From: CBEULR01 sp965544035 | GTDB lineage: Bacteria; Bacillota; Desulfotomaculia; Desulfotomaculales; Desulforudaceae | Reading direction: 5' to 3' | Length of the DNA stretch: 64,000 nt | NCBI GenBank assembly: GCA_965544035.1 | Contig: CBEULR010000007.1 | Coordinates: forward strand, 62,001 to 126,000 | Shown: positions 17,109-26,019 of the stretch, one piece after another | How positions within the stretch are numbered: the stretch's first letter is position 1 | Layout: the number at the start of each line of letters is the position of its first letter | Translations under genes and position numbers: made by a program | Notes under the pieces: model-generated | Told to the model about the DNA's origin: nothing | Database searches by the model: none | What the model saw: only the letters and a program-made list of their open reading frames with translations

Positions 17109-17474
17109 ATGCCGGCAGGCGATCGTACAGGTCCTTGGGGACAGGGCTGCCGTACCGGACGCGGGTTAGGATTCTGCAGCGGATCCGGAGCACCGGGCTA
17201 CGCATTTGCGGGCCGTCGGGGACGCGGCTTCGGGCGCGGTTTCGGCAGGGGATTCGGCAGAGGCTTCGGTGCCGGTTTTGGTCCGGGCCGGGGCTACGGG
17301 TACGGCTATCCGGCGGCACCCGCCACGGGAGCCTTCGGGGTCCGGAGAACCGGGGAAGAGCGTGATCAGCAGCTTCAGGCGCTCCATGACTATGTGGCCA
17401 GGCTGGATACGGCGCTCAGTGAAGTGAAGAAGTACCTGGAAGAACTGGCCCCCAAGCAAGAGGATGAGGAATAG
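17109..17474 (+). CDS. DUF5320-like Gly-rich protein with coiled-coil tail
   Basis: 121 residues behind AAGGAGGG. The N-terminus (MPAGDRTGPWGQGCRTGRGLGFC) is the DUF5320-type head. A stretch of GRGFGRGF repeats follows at about 38-60, then a predicted coiled coil (ERDQQLQALHDYVARLDTALSEVKKYLEEL) at about 84-115. The head-plus-coil layout is usual for this family, whose function is unknown; metal binding or scaffold roles are guesses. Second gene of a two-gene unit ending in a strong terminator. Confidence 0.75.
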   Translation: MPAGDRTGPWGQGCRTGRGLGFCSGSGAPGYAFAGRRGRGFGRGFGRGFGRGFGAGFGPGRGYGYGYPAAPATGAFGVRRTGEERDQQLQALHDYVARLDTALSEVKKYLEELAPKQEDEE

Positions 17475-17482
17475 GTTTTAGG

Positions 17483-17520
17483 GAACCGCCTGGTATTCGG
17501 CAGCCAGGCGGTTCTGTATC
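17483..17520 (+). terminator. Intrinsic terminator after the DUF5320-like pair
   Basis: GAACCGCCTGG and CCAGGCGGTTC form a perfect 11-bp stem with a 9-base loop, followed by a T-rich TGTATCTTTC. Confidence 0.8.
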
Positions 17521-17539
17521 TTTCAACCTCTTGCGAACG

Positions 17540-17551
17540 GAACACATATTC
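17540..17551. promoter_or_regulatory. Possible LexA box upstream of dinB
   Basis: GAACACATATTC matches the Gram-positive LexA consensus GAAC-N4-GTTC at 10 of the 12 bases of GAACATATGTTC and lies about 40 bp upstream of the dinB start. Weak but well placed. Confidence 0.35.
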
Positions 17552-17591
17552 AATAAGCTATTGCCAGAACGGAATGGCAGAGGGATCGGTC

Positions 17592-18752
17592 ATGATCATT
17601 ATCCACGTTGACATGGACGCGTTTTTCGCCTCGGTCGAGCAGAGGGACAACCCGGAACTGCGGGGCAAGCCGGTGGCCGTCGGCGGCACGCCGGAGCAGA
17701 GGGGTGTGGTATCGGCCGCATCCTACGAGGCACGCCGGTACGGTGTGAAATCAGCAATGGCGACGGCCCTCGCCCTCAAACTGTGCCCCGGGCTCATCCT
17801 CGTGCCCGGCAATTACCGAAAGTATAAGGACGTCTCCGATTCCATAATGAGAATCTTTCATTCCTACACCCCGCTGGTCGAGCCGCTTTCGCTGGACGAG
17901 GCCTTTCTGGACGTCCGCGGCAGCGAACGTCTGTTCGGGCCGCCGGAGCAAATCGGGGCGGAGATCCAGCGGCGCATCAGGGAAGAACTGCGACTGTCGG
18001 CCTCGGTGGGCGTCGGTCCCAACAAGTTCATCGCCAAGCTGGCCTCGGATTACCGTAAACCCGGCGGTTTCACCGTCGTCCCGCCGGAGAAGGTATCGGA
18101 GTTTCTGGCACCGCTACCGATAGAAAGAATGTGGGGCACGGGGGCAAAGACGGCCGAAAGGCTGAAGCGGATCGGTGTGCACACCATCGGTGACCTCAGG
18201 AGACTGCCGCCCGACCTGCTGGAGGAGCGCTTCGGAAAATACGGCCGGGTACTGTACCGGTTCGCCCGGGGCGAAGACGACAGACCGGTGGAACCGTACC
18301 GTGAGCCGAAATCGGTGGGTAAAGAGATCACCTTTGCCGAGGATGTTTACGACAGGGACTTGCTGCGGCAAACCCTGCGCCGCCTCGCCGAAAAGGTCGG
18401 GCGGACTCTGCGGCGCGACAACATCAGGTGCCGTGCCGTAACGCTCAAAATCAAATACCCGGATCGCAGGCTGGTCACCCGCACCGCAGCTTTGCCCGAG
18501 CCCACAAACCTGACCGGACCGATCTATGCGACGGCGGAACGCCTGCTGCACAAACACTGCCGGCCGCCGGTGCGGCTGATCGGCATCACCTGCGGCAAGC
18601 TGACCCGGGAGCAGGCCGTTACCCTTTTCAAGGATCCGAAACAGGTCAGGGAGGAGAAAATCACCGCCGTTCTCGACCGCATAAGAGACCGCTACGGTGA
18701 AGATGCCGTTCAGCCGGCCGGCCTGCTCAAAAAGCCGGACTGTTCACTCTAA
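17592..18752 (+). CDS. dinB: DNA polymerase IV (Y-family)
   Basis: 386 residues from the ATG at 17592, preferred over the ATG at 17574 because AGAGGGA lies 6 bp upstream. Catalytic carboxylates are in HVDMDAFFASVEQ and SLDEAFLDV. The palm/fingers, thumb (helix-hairpin-helix IGVHTIGDLRRLP) and little-finger regions are all present at normal length. It performs error-prone translesion synthesis. No beta-clamp motif could be assigned with certainty at the C-terminus. It overlaps the convergent TetR gene by 4 bp. Confidence 0.93.
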   Translation: MIIIHVDMDAFFASVEQRDNPELRGKPVAVGGTPEQRGVVSAASYEARRYGVKSAMATALALKLCPGLILVPGNYRKYKDVSDSIMRIFHSYTPLVEPLSLDEAFLDVRGSERLFGPPEQIGAEIQRRIREELRLSASVGVGPNKFIAKLASDYRKPGGFTVVPPEKVSEFLAPLPIERMWGTGAKTAERLKRIGVHTIGDLRRLPPDLLEERFGKYGRVLYRFARGEDDRPVEPYREPKSVGKEITFAEDVYDRDLLRQTLRRLAEKVGRTLRRDNIRCRAVTLKIKYPDRRLVTRTAALPEPTNLTGPIYATAERLLHKHCRPPVRLIGITCGKLTREQAVTLFKDPKQVREEKITAVLDRIRDRYGEDAVQPAGLLKKPDCSL

Positions 18753-19330
18753 TCCTTATCCGGCACCTCTTCAAAGATGCCGTACACAAAAATCTCGATG
18801 AGTTGTCTGGCGGTGTCCTCGGGGGTTAGATTGTTGTCCAGGATAAACTCGGGGTTGACCACCGCCTGCACGGCTGCCAGGAAGGCCGTCTCCAGGATTC
18901 TGGGGTCGATCTCCCGCAGCCCCTTGCCCCTGTACTTCTCCACCAAACCCTTGATGACGTTCTGCCGGATCTTTTCCGCCCGGAAGCTGTCCACTTTCTT
19001 CCACAGCTCCGGGTAGTGGCGCCGGAGGTCGTCCAGCACTAATGGATTCAACATATAGCGGCCGTGTTGAAAGAGTAGACGGATCACCGCGGAGAATACT
19101 TCCGCCGGTTTTTCCTCCGTCCTCACGGCCTGTTCGATTCCCGCGGCCATCTGATGCATAAACCGGTCCAACAGGGCTTCGATGATTTCGTCCTTGCTCC
19201 GAAAGTAGCGGTAAATGGTCCTCTTGCTCACCCCGGCACGGGCGGCCAGTTCGTCTACGGTGACCCGGTAAAAGCCCTTGGCGTGGGACAGCTCGCCAAG
19301 GGCGGAGATGATTAGCTCTCTCTTGCTCAA
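18749..19330 (-). CDS. TetR-family regulator of the efflux operon
   Basis: About 193 residues from TTG at 19330, with GGGGGTG 6 bp upstream; GTG at 19339 is an alternative. The N-terminal helix-turn-helix reads VTVDELAARAGVSKRTIYRYFRSKDEII, typical of TetR. The ligand domain is not recognised. It is the last gene of a minus-strand run after an HlyD protein, two ABC ATPases and a permease, the same gene content as the E. coli ybh efflux locus with its CecR regulator. It probably represses that operon. Confidence 0.88.
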   Translation of the reverse strand: MSKRELIISALGELSHAKGFYRVTVDELAARAGVSKRTIYRYFRSKDEIIEALLDRFMHQMAAGIEQAVRTEEKPAEVFSAVIRLLFQHGRYMLNPLVLDDLRRHYPELWKKVDSFRAEKIRQNVIKGLVEKYRGKGLREIDPRILETAFLAAVQAVVNPEFILDNNLTPEDTARQLIEIFVYGIFEEVPDKD

Positions 19331-19383
19331 ACAAAACACCCCCGCAAACTCGAGGTGACCGGAGAACCGTCCATCCCGTCACC

Positions 19384-20496
19384 CTACGCGATTCTCTTCT
19401 TAAATTTCAGTATGGCCAGCGTCAGAAGCACCACCGAGAACACCATCAAGGCGGTAACCTGCCCCACCAGATAGGGGAAACCGATGCCCTTTAATACAAT
19501 GCCCCTGATGATATCCAGATAGTAGGTCAGCGGAATCACGGCGCTTAGGTAGTAGATAATCTGCGGCATCGCCTCCCGGGGAAACAGGAACCCGGAGAGC
19601 AGTATGCTCGGCAGAAAGACGAAGAATGACATCTGAAAGGCCTGCATCTGTGTCTTGGCGATGTTCGAAATCAGGATGCCCAGACCCAGCGAAGCGGTGA
19701 TGAAAAACAGCGTCAGCAGATACAGCTCCAGCAGGCTCCCCCGGATGGGCACGCCGAAGGCGATCACCCCCACCAGCAGCGCCACGGTGATCTGCAGGTA
19801 CCCGAGGGCGATGTAAGGCACGATCTTCCCGATCATCAGTTCATAGGACCGGACCGGGGTGACGATCAGTTGCTCCAGGGTGCCCCTCTCCCGCTCCCGC
19901 ACAATGGCCATAGCCGTCATCATCACCATGGTCATGGTGACGATGATGCCCAGAATGGCCGGCACCATATAATAGGCGGTGATGCCGTCCGGGTTGTACC
20001 AGGGGCGCACCCGGACATCATAGGGAGGCCCGCTGATTGCCTTCGTTTGCGCCAGGATCTCCTGCGACTTGATCAGACCGATCGAATTGGCGATAGCGAC
20101 GGCCTGGGTGGCGACCATGTTGTCGCTGGCATCGACGATCACCTGAACCTGGGCCGGGATGCCCCGGTTCAGACTGCGGTCGAAGTCGGGCGGGAAGATG
20201 ATGCCCACCTTGGCCTTCCCGCTGTCGATGGCCGCATTCACCTCATCATAGCTTCCGACTGTATACGTGATGTCAAAGTATCCCGAGGCGCTGAACGAGT
20301 CCAAGAGGTCCCGGCTCTCGGCGGATAGCGACTGGTCGAACACCACCGTCGGGATGTGCCGCACCTCGGTCTGGATGGCATAGCCGAAAAGCAGCAGCTG
20401 CACCAGCGGGATCATAAAGATGAGTCCCAGCGTCATGCGGTCCCGGCGCAACTGCAGGAATTCCTTGTGAAGGATCGCCAGTATCCGGCCCATCAC
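19384..20496 (-). CDS. ABC-2 type permease (YbhR/YhhJ-like)
   Basis: A 370-residue membrane protein with one N-terminal helix, a large extracytoplasmic domain (about 45-170) and five C-terminal helices, the ABC-2 permease layout. MVMMTAMAIVRERERGTLEQLIVTPVR is the family signature around residue 190-215. It overlaps the upstream ATPase by 4 bp (ATGA). Only one permease is present, so a homodimer is expected. Likely exports drugs or hydrophobic compounds together with the HlyD partner. Confidence 0.9.
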   Translation of the reverse strand: MMGRILAILHKEFLQLRRDRMTLGLIFMIPLVQLLLFGYAIQTEVRHIPTVVFDQSLSAESRDLLDSFSASGYFDITYTVGSYDEVNAAIDSGKAKVGIIFPPDFDRSLNRGIPAQVQVIVDASDNMVATQAVAIANSIGLIKSQEILAQTKAISGPPYDVRVRPWYNPDGITAYYMVPAILGIIVTMTMVMMTAMAIVRERERGTLEQLIVTPVRSYELMIGKIVPYIALGYLQITVALLVGVIAFGVPIRGSLLELYLLTLFFITASLGLGILISNIAKTQMQAFQMSFFVFLPSILLSGFLFPREAMPQIIYYLSAVIPLTYYLDIIRGIVLKGIGFPYLVGQVTALMVFSVVLLTLAILKFKKRIA

Positions 20497-21440
20497 TCCG
20501 CACCCTCCTTCTCCGTCGGCGTCCCCTGCTCCACAGCCGTCTCCCGGTTGGCGAGGGCGATAAACACGTCATCCAGCGAGGGTGTGATCGGCCGCGGTTC
20601 CGCCCCGGTGTCTTCCATCAGCGCCGACCGGTAGGATTCACTTTCCAACAACACGTGCAGCAGCGGTCCGTGCACGGTACATTCCCTTACATAGGGCAGT
20701 CTCTCGATGCCGTCGATCCGCTCCATCGGATCGGGTAGTTCCAATTCCACCATATCGCCGCCGATGACGGTACGCTTCAAGTTATCGGGGCTGTCCACGG
20801 CCATCAGCCGCCCGGCCGAAATAAAGGCGATCCGGTCGCAGTACTCGGCCTCGTCCATAAAGTGGGTGGTCACCATCACCGTGGTCCCCGCCGCGGCCAT
20901 CCCCTGAATGATATTGAAGAACATGCGCCGGCTGGTGGGGCTGACGCCGCTGGTCGGCTCGTCCAGAAACACAAGGGCGGGCCGGGAGATAATCGCGCAC
21001 CCCAGGGCCAGCCTCTGTTTCCAGCCGCCGCTCAGGTTGGCCGCAAGCTCCCTCTCGCGCCCGGCTAAACCGGCCATGGCCACCATTTCCCGCACGCGGT
21101 CCCGGACCTCGCGGCGCGGCACGCTGTACAGGCCGGCGTAGAATTCGAGGTTTTCCTTCACGGTAAGGTCCTCGTAAAGGCTGAACTTCTGGGACATATA
21201 GCCGATCCTCTGCTTGATTTCCTCGGTTTCCCGTATCAGGTCGTACCCCAGCACGGTACCCGTGCCCGAGGTGGGCTCGAGGATGCCGCACAGCATCCGG
21301 ATGGCCGTCGACTTGCCCGCACCGTTCGGACCGAGAAAGCCGTAAACCTCCCCCGGCCTGATGCTCAGCGTCAGCCCGTCGACGGCGACGAAATCGCCGA
21401 AGGCCTTGGTCAATTCCCTGGTCGTTACCGCGTACTCCAT
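20493..21440 (-). CDS. ABC transporter ATPase, second of the efflux operon
   Basis: 315 residues from ATG at 21440, which shares one base with the stop of the upstream ATPase (TGATG). Walker A GPNGAGKS, signature NLSGGWKQRLALG, and Walker B ALVFLDEPTSGV are intact. It corresponds to one half of YbhF, which is a single fused protein in E. coli. A longer ORF reading upstream to 21761 is a frame shadow over the previous gene. Confidence 0.92.
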   Translation of the reverse strand: MEYAVTTRELTKAFGDFVAVDGLTLSIRPGEVYGFLGPNGAGKSTAIRMLCGILEPTSGTGTVLGYDLIRETEEIKQRIGYMSQKFSLYEDLTVKENLEFYAGLYSVPRREVRDRVREMVAMAGLAGRERELAANLSGGWKQRLALGCAIISRPALVFLDEPTSGVSPTSRRMFFNIIQGMAAAGTTVMVTTHFMDEAEYCDRIAFISAGRLMAVDSPDNLKRTVIGGDMVELELPDPMERIDGIERLPYVRECTVHGPLLHVLLESESYRSALMEDTGAEPRPITPSLDDVFIALANRETAVEQGTPTEKEGAE

Positions 21441-22348
21441 CAGACCGCCTCTTTCCCCGCCAGAGACACAAATACCTCTTCCATAGTGGGCGGCACCACC
21501 CGGATGCTGAAAGCGCCCGCTTTCCGGTCGGCCAGATACCGCTCCAGCACCCGCCGTCCGGCTTCCGCATCGTCTACCACCACCCGGTACTTTTCCCCGT
21601 AATAGGAGTAATCCAGGACCTCGGCCACACCGCGAAACAATTCCGGATCCCGGACACCCGCCCGCACCTCCAGCACACGGTACCGGAAGTCCTTCTTCAA
21701 GCGGGTGGGCGGGTTCAGCGCCGTGATCCGGCCGTGGTCGATAAAGGCCACCATGCCGCAAAGTTCGGCTTCATCCATATACGGGGTCGAGACCAGTATG
21801 GTCATCCCCTCCCGGTTGAGCCGGTACAGAATCTTCCAAAACTCTTTGCGTGATTCGGGGTCGACGCCGTAAGTGGGCTCATCCAGCACCAGCAGGGCCG
21901 GTCTGGTCACCAGAGAACAGGTGAGGGCCAGTTTCTGCTTCATTCCCCCGGAAAGGTTGTCGGCAAACCGGCTCTTGAAATCGATCAGCCCGGTCAATTC
22001 CAAGATTTCGTCGGCCCGGCGGGAAATGGTCTTCCGGTCCAGGCCGTACATCGAGCCGAAGAAGTTGATGTTCTCCATCACCGTCAGGTCCCCGTACAAA
22101 CTGAACCGCTGGGGCATGTAGCCCAGGTTTTGCCGCGCCCGCTCCAGTTTGCCGGGCACTTCCCCCATCAGCCTGACCTCCCCGGCGTCGGGAACGATCA
22201 GCCCGCACACCATACGCATCAGTGTGGTCTTGCCGGCGCCGTCCGGCCCGACCAAACCGAAAATATCCTGTTTTTGCACATGCAGGCTCACCCCGTCAAC
22301 GGCCCGGACGGAATTGAAGGACTTGGTGAGCCCGGTCACCTTGACCAT
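21440..22348 (-). CDS. ABC transporter ATPase, first of the efflux operon
   Basis: 302 residues. Walker A is GPDGAGKT with D replacing the usual N, the signature is NLSGGMKQKLALT, and Walker B is ALLVLDEPTYGVDP. The C-terminal third (EVLDYSYYGEKYRVVVDDAEAG) is the regulatory tail typical of DrrA/CcmA-like ATPases. It corresponds to the N-terminal half of YbhF. It lies between the HlyD gene (16 bp gap) and the second ATPase (1 bp overlap). Confidence 0.92.
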   Translation of the reverse strand: MVKVTGLTKSFNSVRAVDGVSLHVQKQDIFGLVGPDGAGKTTLMRMVCGLIVPDAGEVRLMGEVPGKLERARQNLGYMPQRFSLYGDLTVMENINFFGSMYGLDRKTISRRADEILELTGLIDFKSRFADNLSGGMKQKLALTCSLVTRPALLVLDEPTYGVDPESRKEFWKILYRLNREGMTILVSTPYMDEAELCGMVAFIDHGRITALNPPTRLKKDFRYRVLEVRAGVRDPELFRGVAEVLDYSYYGEKYRVVVDDAEAGRRVLERYLADRKAGAFSIRVVPPTMEEVFVSLAGKEAV

Positions 22349-22364
22349 ATCGTTCCCCCGCTGA

Positions 22365-23387
22365 CTAGTTGAAGACCACGTCCGCAGGCATACCCGGCTT
22401 CAGTATGCCGTCCGGGTCTTCAACCCGAATCTTGACGCCGTACACCACATTCGCCCGCTCCTGCTTGGTCTGCACGGTTCTGGGCGTGAATTCGCCTTTG
22501 GTGGCGATTTCCTCCACCGTGCCCGAGAAAGTCCTGGATTCACCGCTCACGGTACAGGTGACCTCCTGACCCACTTTGACGTGGGGCAGGTCGTCGGTGG
22601 GAATATAAACCTTGATCCACATGTCGGAGAGGTCGGCAATGGTTGCCACAGGCGCACCAGGAGTGACGAATTCGCCCACCTCGTAGTTCACCGACAGTAC
22701 CCGGCCGTCAAGCGGCGAGGTGATGACAAGGTCGGCCAGCAGCGCCTCGGTCGCCTGCAGAACCGCCCGGCTGCGCTCGACCTCGACCCGGGCGGCCTCG
22801 ATCTGGGCGGGACGGTTGCCGGATTCCAGAAGGCTGAGTTTCGTCTTGGCCGCCTCCAGCTGATTCTCGGCCAGCTTAAGCCGATTGGCCGCCGTTTCCA
22901 GCTTGTTGGCCGCGGTTTCATATTCGGAGAGGGATATGGCTTCGGCCTCATACAGAGCTTCCAACCGCTCATAATCGGCAAGCGCCTTCTTGTGGTCGGC
23001 GACGGCCTGATCCAGATTGGTCTCAGCTGCCTCGACGGCCAGCGCCGCCTGTTTGATTTCCTGCTCCCGCGCTCCGGACACCAGATCAGCTAACGCGGCT
23101 TCGGCCTTCAATACGGTCAGAGCGTCCCGCTCCCGCTGCGCCACCAGATCACTGCGGGAGAGCTCGGCCACCACTTGCCCCTTGGACACGGTTTCACCCG
23201 CCTTCACGGCGATCGATTCCAGGGTTCCCTGTGTTTTCGCGCTCAGATTCACCGTGGTCGCCTCAATGGTTCCCGTAGCCTCAATGGCCGAGGCGTCCCG
23301 GCCCAAGTAATGCTGGTATGCCCAGTACCCCCCCGCCGTCAGGAGCAAAATGAACAACAATATGGCGGCCCGCTTCTTGTGGTCCAT
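22365..23387 (-). CDS. HlyD-family membrane-fusion protein (YbhG-like)
   Basis: 340 residues. One N-terminal membrane helix (ILLFILLLTAGGYWAYQ) is followed by a split biotinyl-lipoyl domain (TVNLSAKTQGTLESIAVKAG ... TSPLDGRVLSVNYEVGEF) around a long alpha-helical hairpin at about 100-215 rich in A, E and L. A beta-barrel domain follows. In monoderms such proteins couple the ABC exporter to substrate release outside the membrane. First gene of the operon, directly behind a promoter with a palindromic operator. Confidence 0.9.
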   Translation of the reverse strand: MDHKKRAAILLFILLLTAGGYWAYQHYLGRDASAIEATGTIEATTVNLSAKTQGTLESIAVKAGETVSKGQVVAELSRSDLVAQRERDALTVLKAEAALADLVSGAREQEIKQAALAVEAAETNLDQAVADHKKALADYERLEALYEAEAISLSEYETAANKLETAANRLKLAENQLEAAKTKLSLLESGNRPAQIEAARVEVERSRAVLQATEALLADLVITSPLDGRVLSVNYEVGEFVTPGAPVATIADLSDMWIKVYIPTDDLPHVKVGQEVTCTVSGESRTFSGTVEEIATKGEFTPRTVQTKQERANVVYGVKIRVEDPDGILKPGMPADVVFN

Positions 23388-23424
23388 CCCTCTTCCCCTC
23401 CGAATACATAGAATGGCAATTCAC

Positions 23425-23491
23425 AGGTAAACTATTTCACCTGTTTTAGTTCACCTAGTGACATAATAGCACTCGCGAAGAGGTCCGGCAA
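23425..23491 (-). promoter_or_regulatory. Promoter and TetR-type operator of the efflux operon
   Basis: On the minus strand TTGCCG (23486-23491) and TATTAT (23463-23468) are 17 bp apart. Just downstream AGGTGAACTA and TAGTTTACCT (23425-23456) form 10-bp arms with one mismatch around a 12-bp centre and cover the expected transcription start. This is a good candidate site for the operon's TetR protein. Confidence 0.6.
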
Positions 23492-23542
23492 CATCCAATA
23501 CATCCTCCGAAGAGGTACCAGGACAACCGTCCCTTCTGTCAC

Positions 23543-25156
23543 TTAGTCTTCGTAGTATTCGTCTCCCTGCAGGGGGCGCTCGGGCAGGAAGAAGGTGCCG
23601 ACAAAGCAGAGCAGAGCGAAGACCAGACTGAGGGTAAACAGATCGGCGATCCCGGCGGTCAGCGAAACCTTCACCGCGTGAAGCAGTTGCTGGTACATCT
23701 CCTGGCCGGCGGCGCCGAAGGCCGCAAACTGATCGGCGATCTCCCGCTGGGCCTGCGCCGTCAGAAGAGACTGCGGATCAGCCCCGGACAAGCCACCGGT
23801 GACCTCCTTCAGCTCAGGAGAAAGAGCGGTGCTTAAACGGTTATGAAATCCGTGGAACAGAATCGCCCCGAAGATAGGAGAGGCGATCACGCCGCCCAGG
23901 GAGTTCACAAACTGCTGGGTGGCGCTGACCGTACCCATGATCCGGTAGGGGAAGGCATTCTGCACCGCGATATTGAGCAGCGGCATGAGGGAACCAACCC
24001 CCGACCCCAGCACCACCATGTACAGGATGGCGGTCGGGTAGCCGGTGTGGATATCCAGGGTCCGCAGCAAGAACGAACCCGCGACGATGGCTGCGGCGCT
24101 GATGTGCGCCAGCAAACGGTACTTGCCCGTCTTGGTCATAATCTGTCCGGCAAGGGTGCTTGCGACAATGAAACTCAGCGTCATCGTCGCCATCGCCAGT
24201 CCGGCGTCCCGGGCACTCAAGCCGATCACCCCCTGCATAAACAGGGGCATAAACATCACGCTGCCGAACATGCCCAGGGATAAGAGGATCCCCAGTACCA
24301 TCGACACCGTAAAGATACGGTTGCGGAACAAAGCCGGGGCGATGACCGGATCGGAGGCCCGGCGCTCATACCAGAAAAACAGGGCCGATACGACGGCTCC
24401 GCCGCCGAATAAGGTCAACACAACCGGGGAAGTCCAGGCGTACTCCGTTCCGGCCAGGGTAAGGGCCAGCAGCATCGGCACCAGGCCGATCACCAACAAA
24501 GCCGAACCCAGCCAGTCGATCTTGACCTGCTCGGACACCCGCACCTTGGGCAGGGAATACAAAACGCCGATAATCGCCAGCACGGCCATCGGCAGGGTGA
24601 TGAAAAAGACCCAGCGCCAGGAGAAGGCATCAGTTATCCAGCCGCCGATGGCGGGGCCGAGAATACTCGACAGACCCCATACCGCACCCATAACGCCCAT
24701 CCAGCGCGCCCGCTCCCGCGGGTTGAAGATGTCTCCGACGGTTGCCCGCGGCATGCTCATCATCGAACCGGCGCCGATCCCCTGCAGCCCGCGGGCTGCT
24801 ACAAGCTGGGTCATATTGTCCGCCAGGCCGCAGAGCACCGACCCTACCGCGAACACCACCAGCCCGAAGATATAAAAAGGCCTGCGCCCGTAGACATCGG
24901 ACAGTTTGCCGTAAATGGGGACGGTCACCGCCGACGTCAGCATGTAGGCGCTGAATACCCACGCGTACAGGGCAAACCCGTGCAGGTCGGCGACGATGGT
25001 CGGAATGGCCGTTGCGATAACCGTCTGGTACAGGGAGGCAAAGAACATTGTCACCAGAACGGTGGCCAGCGCCCACCATCTCCGCGGCCCCGTGATCTGA
25101 TTGGTAGTCTGGTATTCTTGTTTTCGTGCAGTTGCTGCCACGTTCCGTTTTCCCAC
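23543..25156 (-). CDS. MFS multidrug exporter, DHA2 / EmrB-QacA family
   Basis: 537 residues with a 14-helix pattern. Early motifs are SLYQTVIATAIPTI, then GKLSDVYGRRPFYIFG (motif A) and RGLQGIGAGSMMSMPRATVGDIFNPRERARWMG (motifs B/C region). This is the proton-driven DHA2 type that exports drugs or dyes. It starts at GTG with a close AGGGG. No regulator is adjacent; it is separated from the ABC efflux operon by that operon's promoter region, so it may be independently transcribed. Confidence 0.9.
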   Translation of the reverse strand: MGKRNVAATARKQEYQTTNQITGPRRWWALATVLVTMFFASLYQTVIATAIPTIVADLHGFALYAWVFSAYMLTSAVTVPIYGKLSDVYGRRPFYIFGLVVFAVGSVLCGLADNMTQLVAARGLQGIGAGSMMSMPRATVGDIFNPRERARWMGVMGAVWGLSSILGPAIGGWITDAFSWRWVFFITLPMAVLAIIGVLYSLPKVRVSEQVKIDWLGSALLVIGLVPMLLALTLAGTEYAWTSPVVLTLFGGGAVVSALFFWYERRASDPVIAPALFRNRIFTVSMVLGILLSLGMFGSVMFMPLFMQGVIGLSARDAGLAMATMTLSFIVASTLAGQIMTKTGKYRLLAHISAAAIVAGSFLLRTLDIHTGYPTAILYMVVLGSGVGSLMPLLNIAVQNAFPYRIMGTVSATQQFVNSLGGVIASPIFGAILFHGFHNRLSTALSPELKEVTGGLSGADPQSLLTAQAQREIADQFAAFGAAGQEMYQQLLHAVKVSLTAGIADLFTLSLVFALLCFVGTFFLPERPLQGDEYYED

Positions 25157-25205
25157 TGTCCCCTATCTGTCTTGTAAAGTTACGATGATCATACCCCGCT
25201 TGTGT

Positions 25206-25952
25206 CTATGCAATCCTTACGGTCAGTTTCCGTCCGTACCTGATGATCTGACTCAGGCAGGCCGCCTGGCCGATCCGGGTGAAAATCTCATTCTTATACT
25301 GCGGAAACCAGCGGCAGCCGGCCAGAACGGTGACCCCCGTGCCTTGAAAAGCACCGGGGTACAGAGGCGTGGTCGCCCCGGTGAGGACAATCTCCCTCGC
25401 CCGTCGGCAGTACGAGAGCACCCTCGAAAAGGTGCCGTTCAGAAGCGTCGAACTGGTGATCACCACCAGGTCGCACTGGGGCAGGAGCTCCTTCTGCCGT
25501 TCTTCCGGATAAACCCCTTCCGGGTTTCCCTTATCAAAGATAATCAGCCGCCTCACCTTCGGCTCCAGCTGCTTGGCCACCGGCTTGATGTTGCCCACCA
25601 TACCCACCGTGTCCTCCGGGCGGGTGACAAAGGCCTCCGCCGCATCCGACACTTGGGAGGAAAGCGCATCATAATCGGCGGCCGCATTGCACACCGCAAC
25701 GCCTACCGCGGTGTTGAGCGGGCTGTCCCCTTTCAGCATCCAGGACGCCATCACCTGCGCATCCATACCGGCAACTTTGCCGGCTTCCCACGGGGAGGTG
25801 CATCCGAAGGATATCTCCTTGCGGAGCACATAGGCCACGCCGATCTCCCCGCCATCCAGCTCCACGGCCAGCAGTTCAAGCCCGATAATCAGATCCTTGA
25901 CCCTTTTCCCCTGCAGGCGCGGCAGCGCGTTTTCGTAAAGCCTCCGCAGCAC
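25206..25952 (-). CDS. DUF4213/DUF364 (putative heavy-metal chelation) protein
   Basis: 248 residues from GTG at 25952, preferred because GGAGGG lies 6-8 bp upstream; the longer ORF back to 26183 has no support. An N-terminal DUF4213-like segment (LAVELDGGEIGVAYVLRKEI) precedes a Rossmann-like DUF364 domain (MVGNIKPVAKQL, LVVITSSTLLNGTF, VLTGATTPLYPG). The family is proposed to bind heavy metals and often sits near cofactor or metal genes; its true role is unknown. It lies 67 bp after a HEAT-ferredoxin gene and is probably co-transcribed with it. Confidence 0.82.
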   Translation of the reverse strand: MLRRLYENALPRLQGKRVKDLIIGLELLAVELDGGEIGVAYVLRKEISFGCTSPWEAGKVAGMDAQVMASWMLKGDSPLNTAVGVAVCNAAADYDALSSQVSDAAEAFVTRPEDTVGMVGNIKPVAKQLEPKVRRLIIFDKGNPEGVYPEERQKELLPQCDLVVITSSTLLNGTFSRVLSYCRRAREIVLTGATTPLYPGAFQGTGVTVLAGCRWFPQYKNEIFTRIGQAACLSQIIRYGRKLTVRIA

Positions 25953-26019
25953 GAAGCACCCTCCCCTCGAAAAAGCTTGCAAGCCTGCTCCAACATATAC
26001 AAGCATGTCCAAGCAGAAC

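Noticed and set aside
20493..21761. A 422-codon ATPase ORF with a Gly/Arg-rich N-terminal extension
   Set aside because: The extension reads in a shifted frame over the end of the upstream ATPase and is low-complexity. The real start is the ATG at 21440, overlapping the previous stop.
23017..23310. Plus-strand ORFs across the HlyD helical hairpin
   Set aside because: They mirror the Ala/Glu-rich coiled-coil codons of the HlyD gene and show no features of their own.
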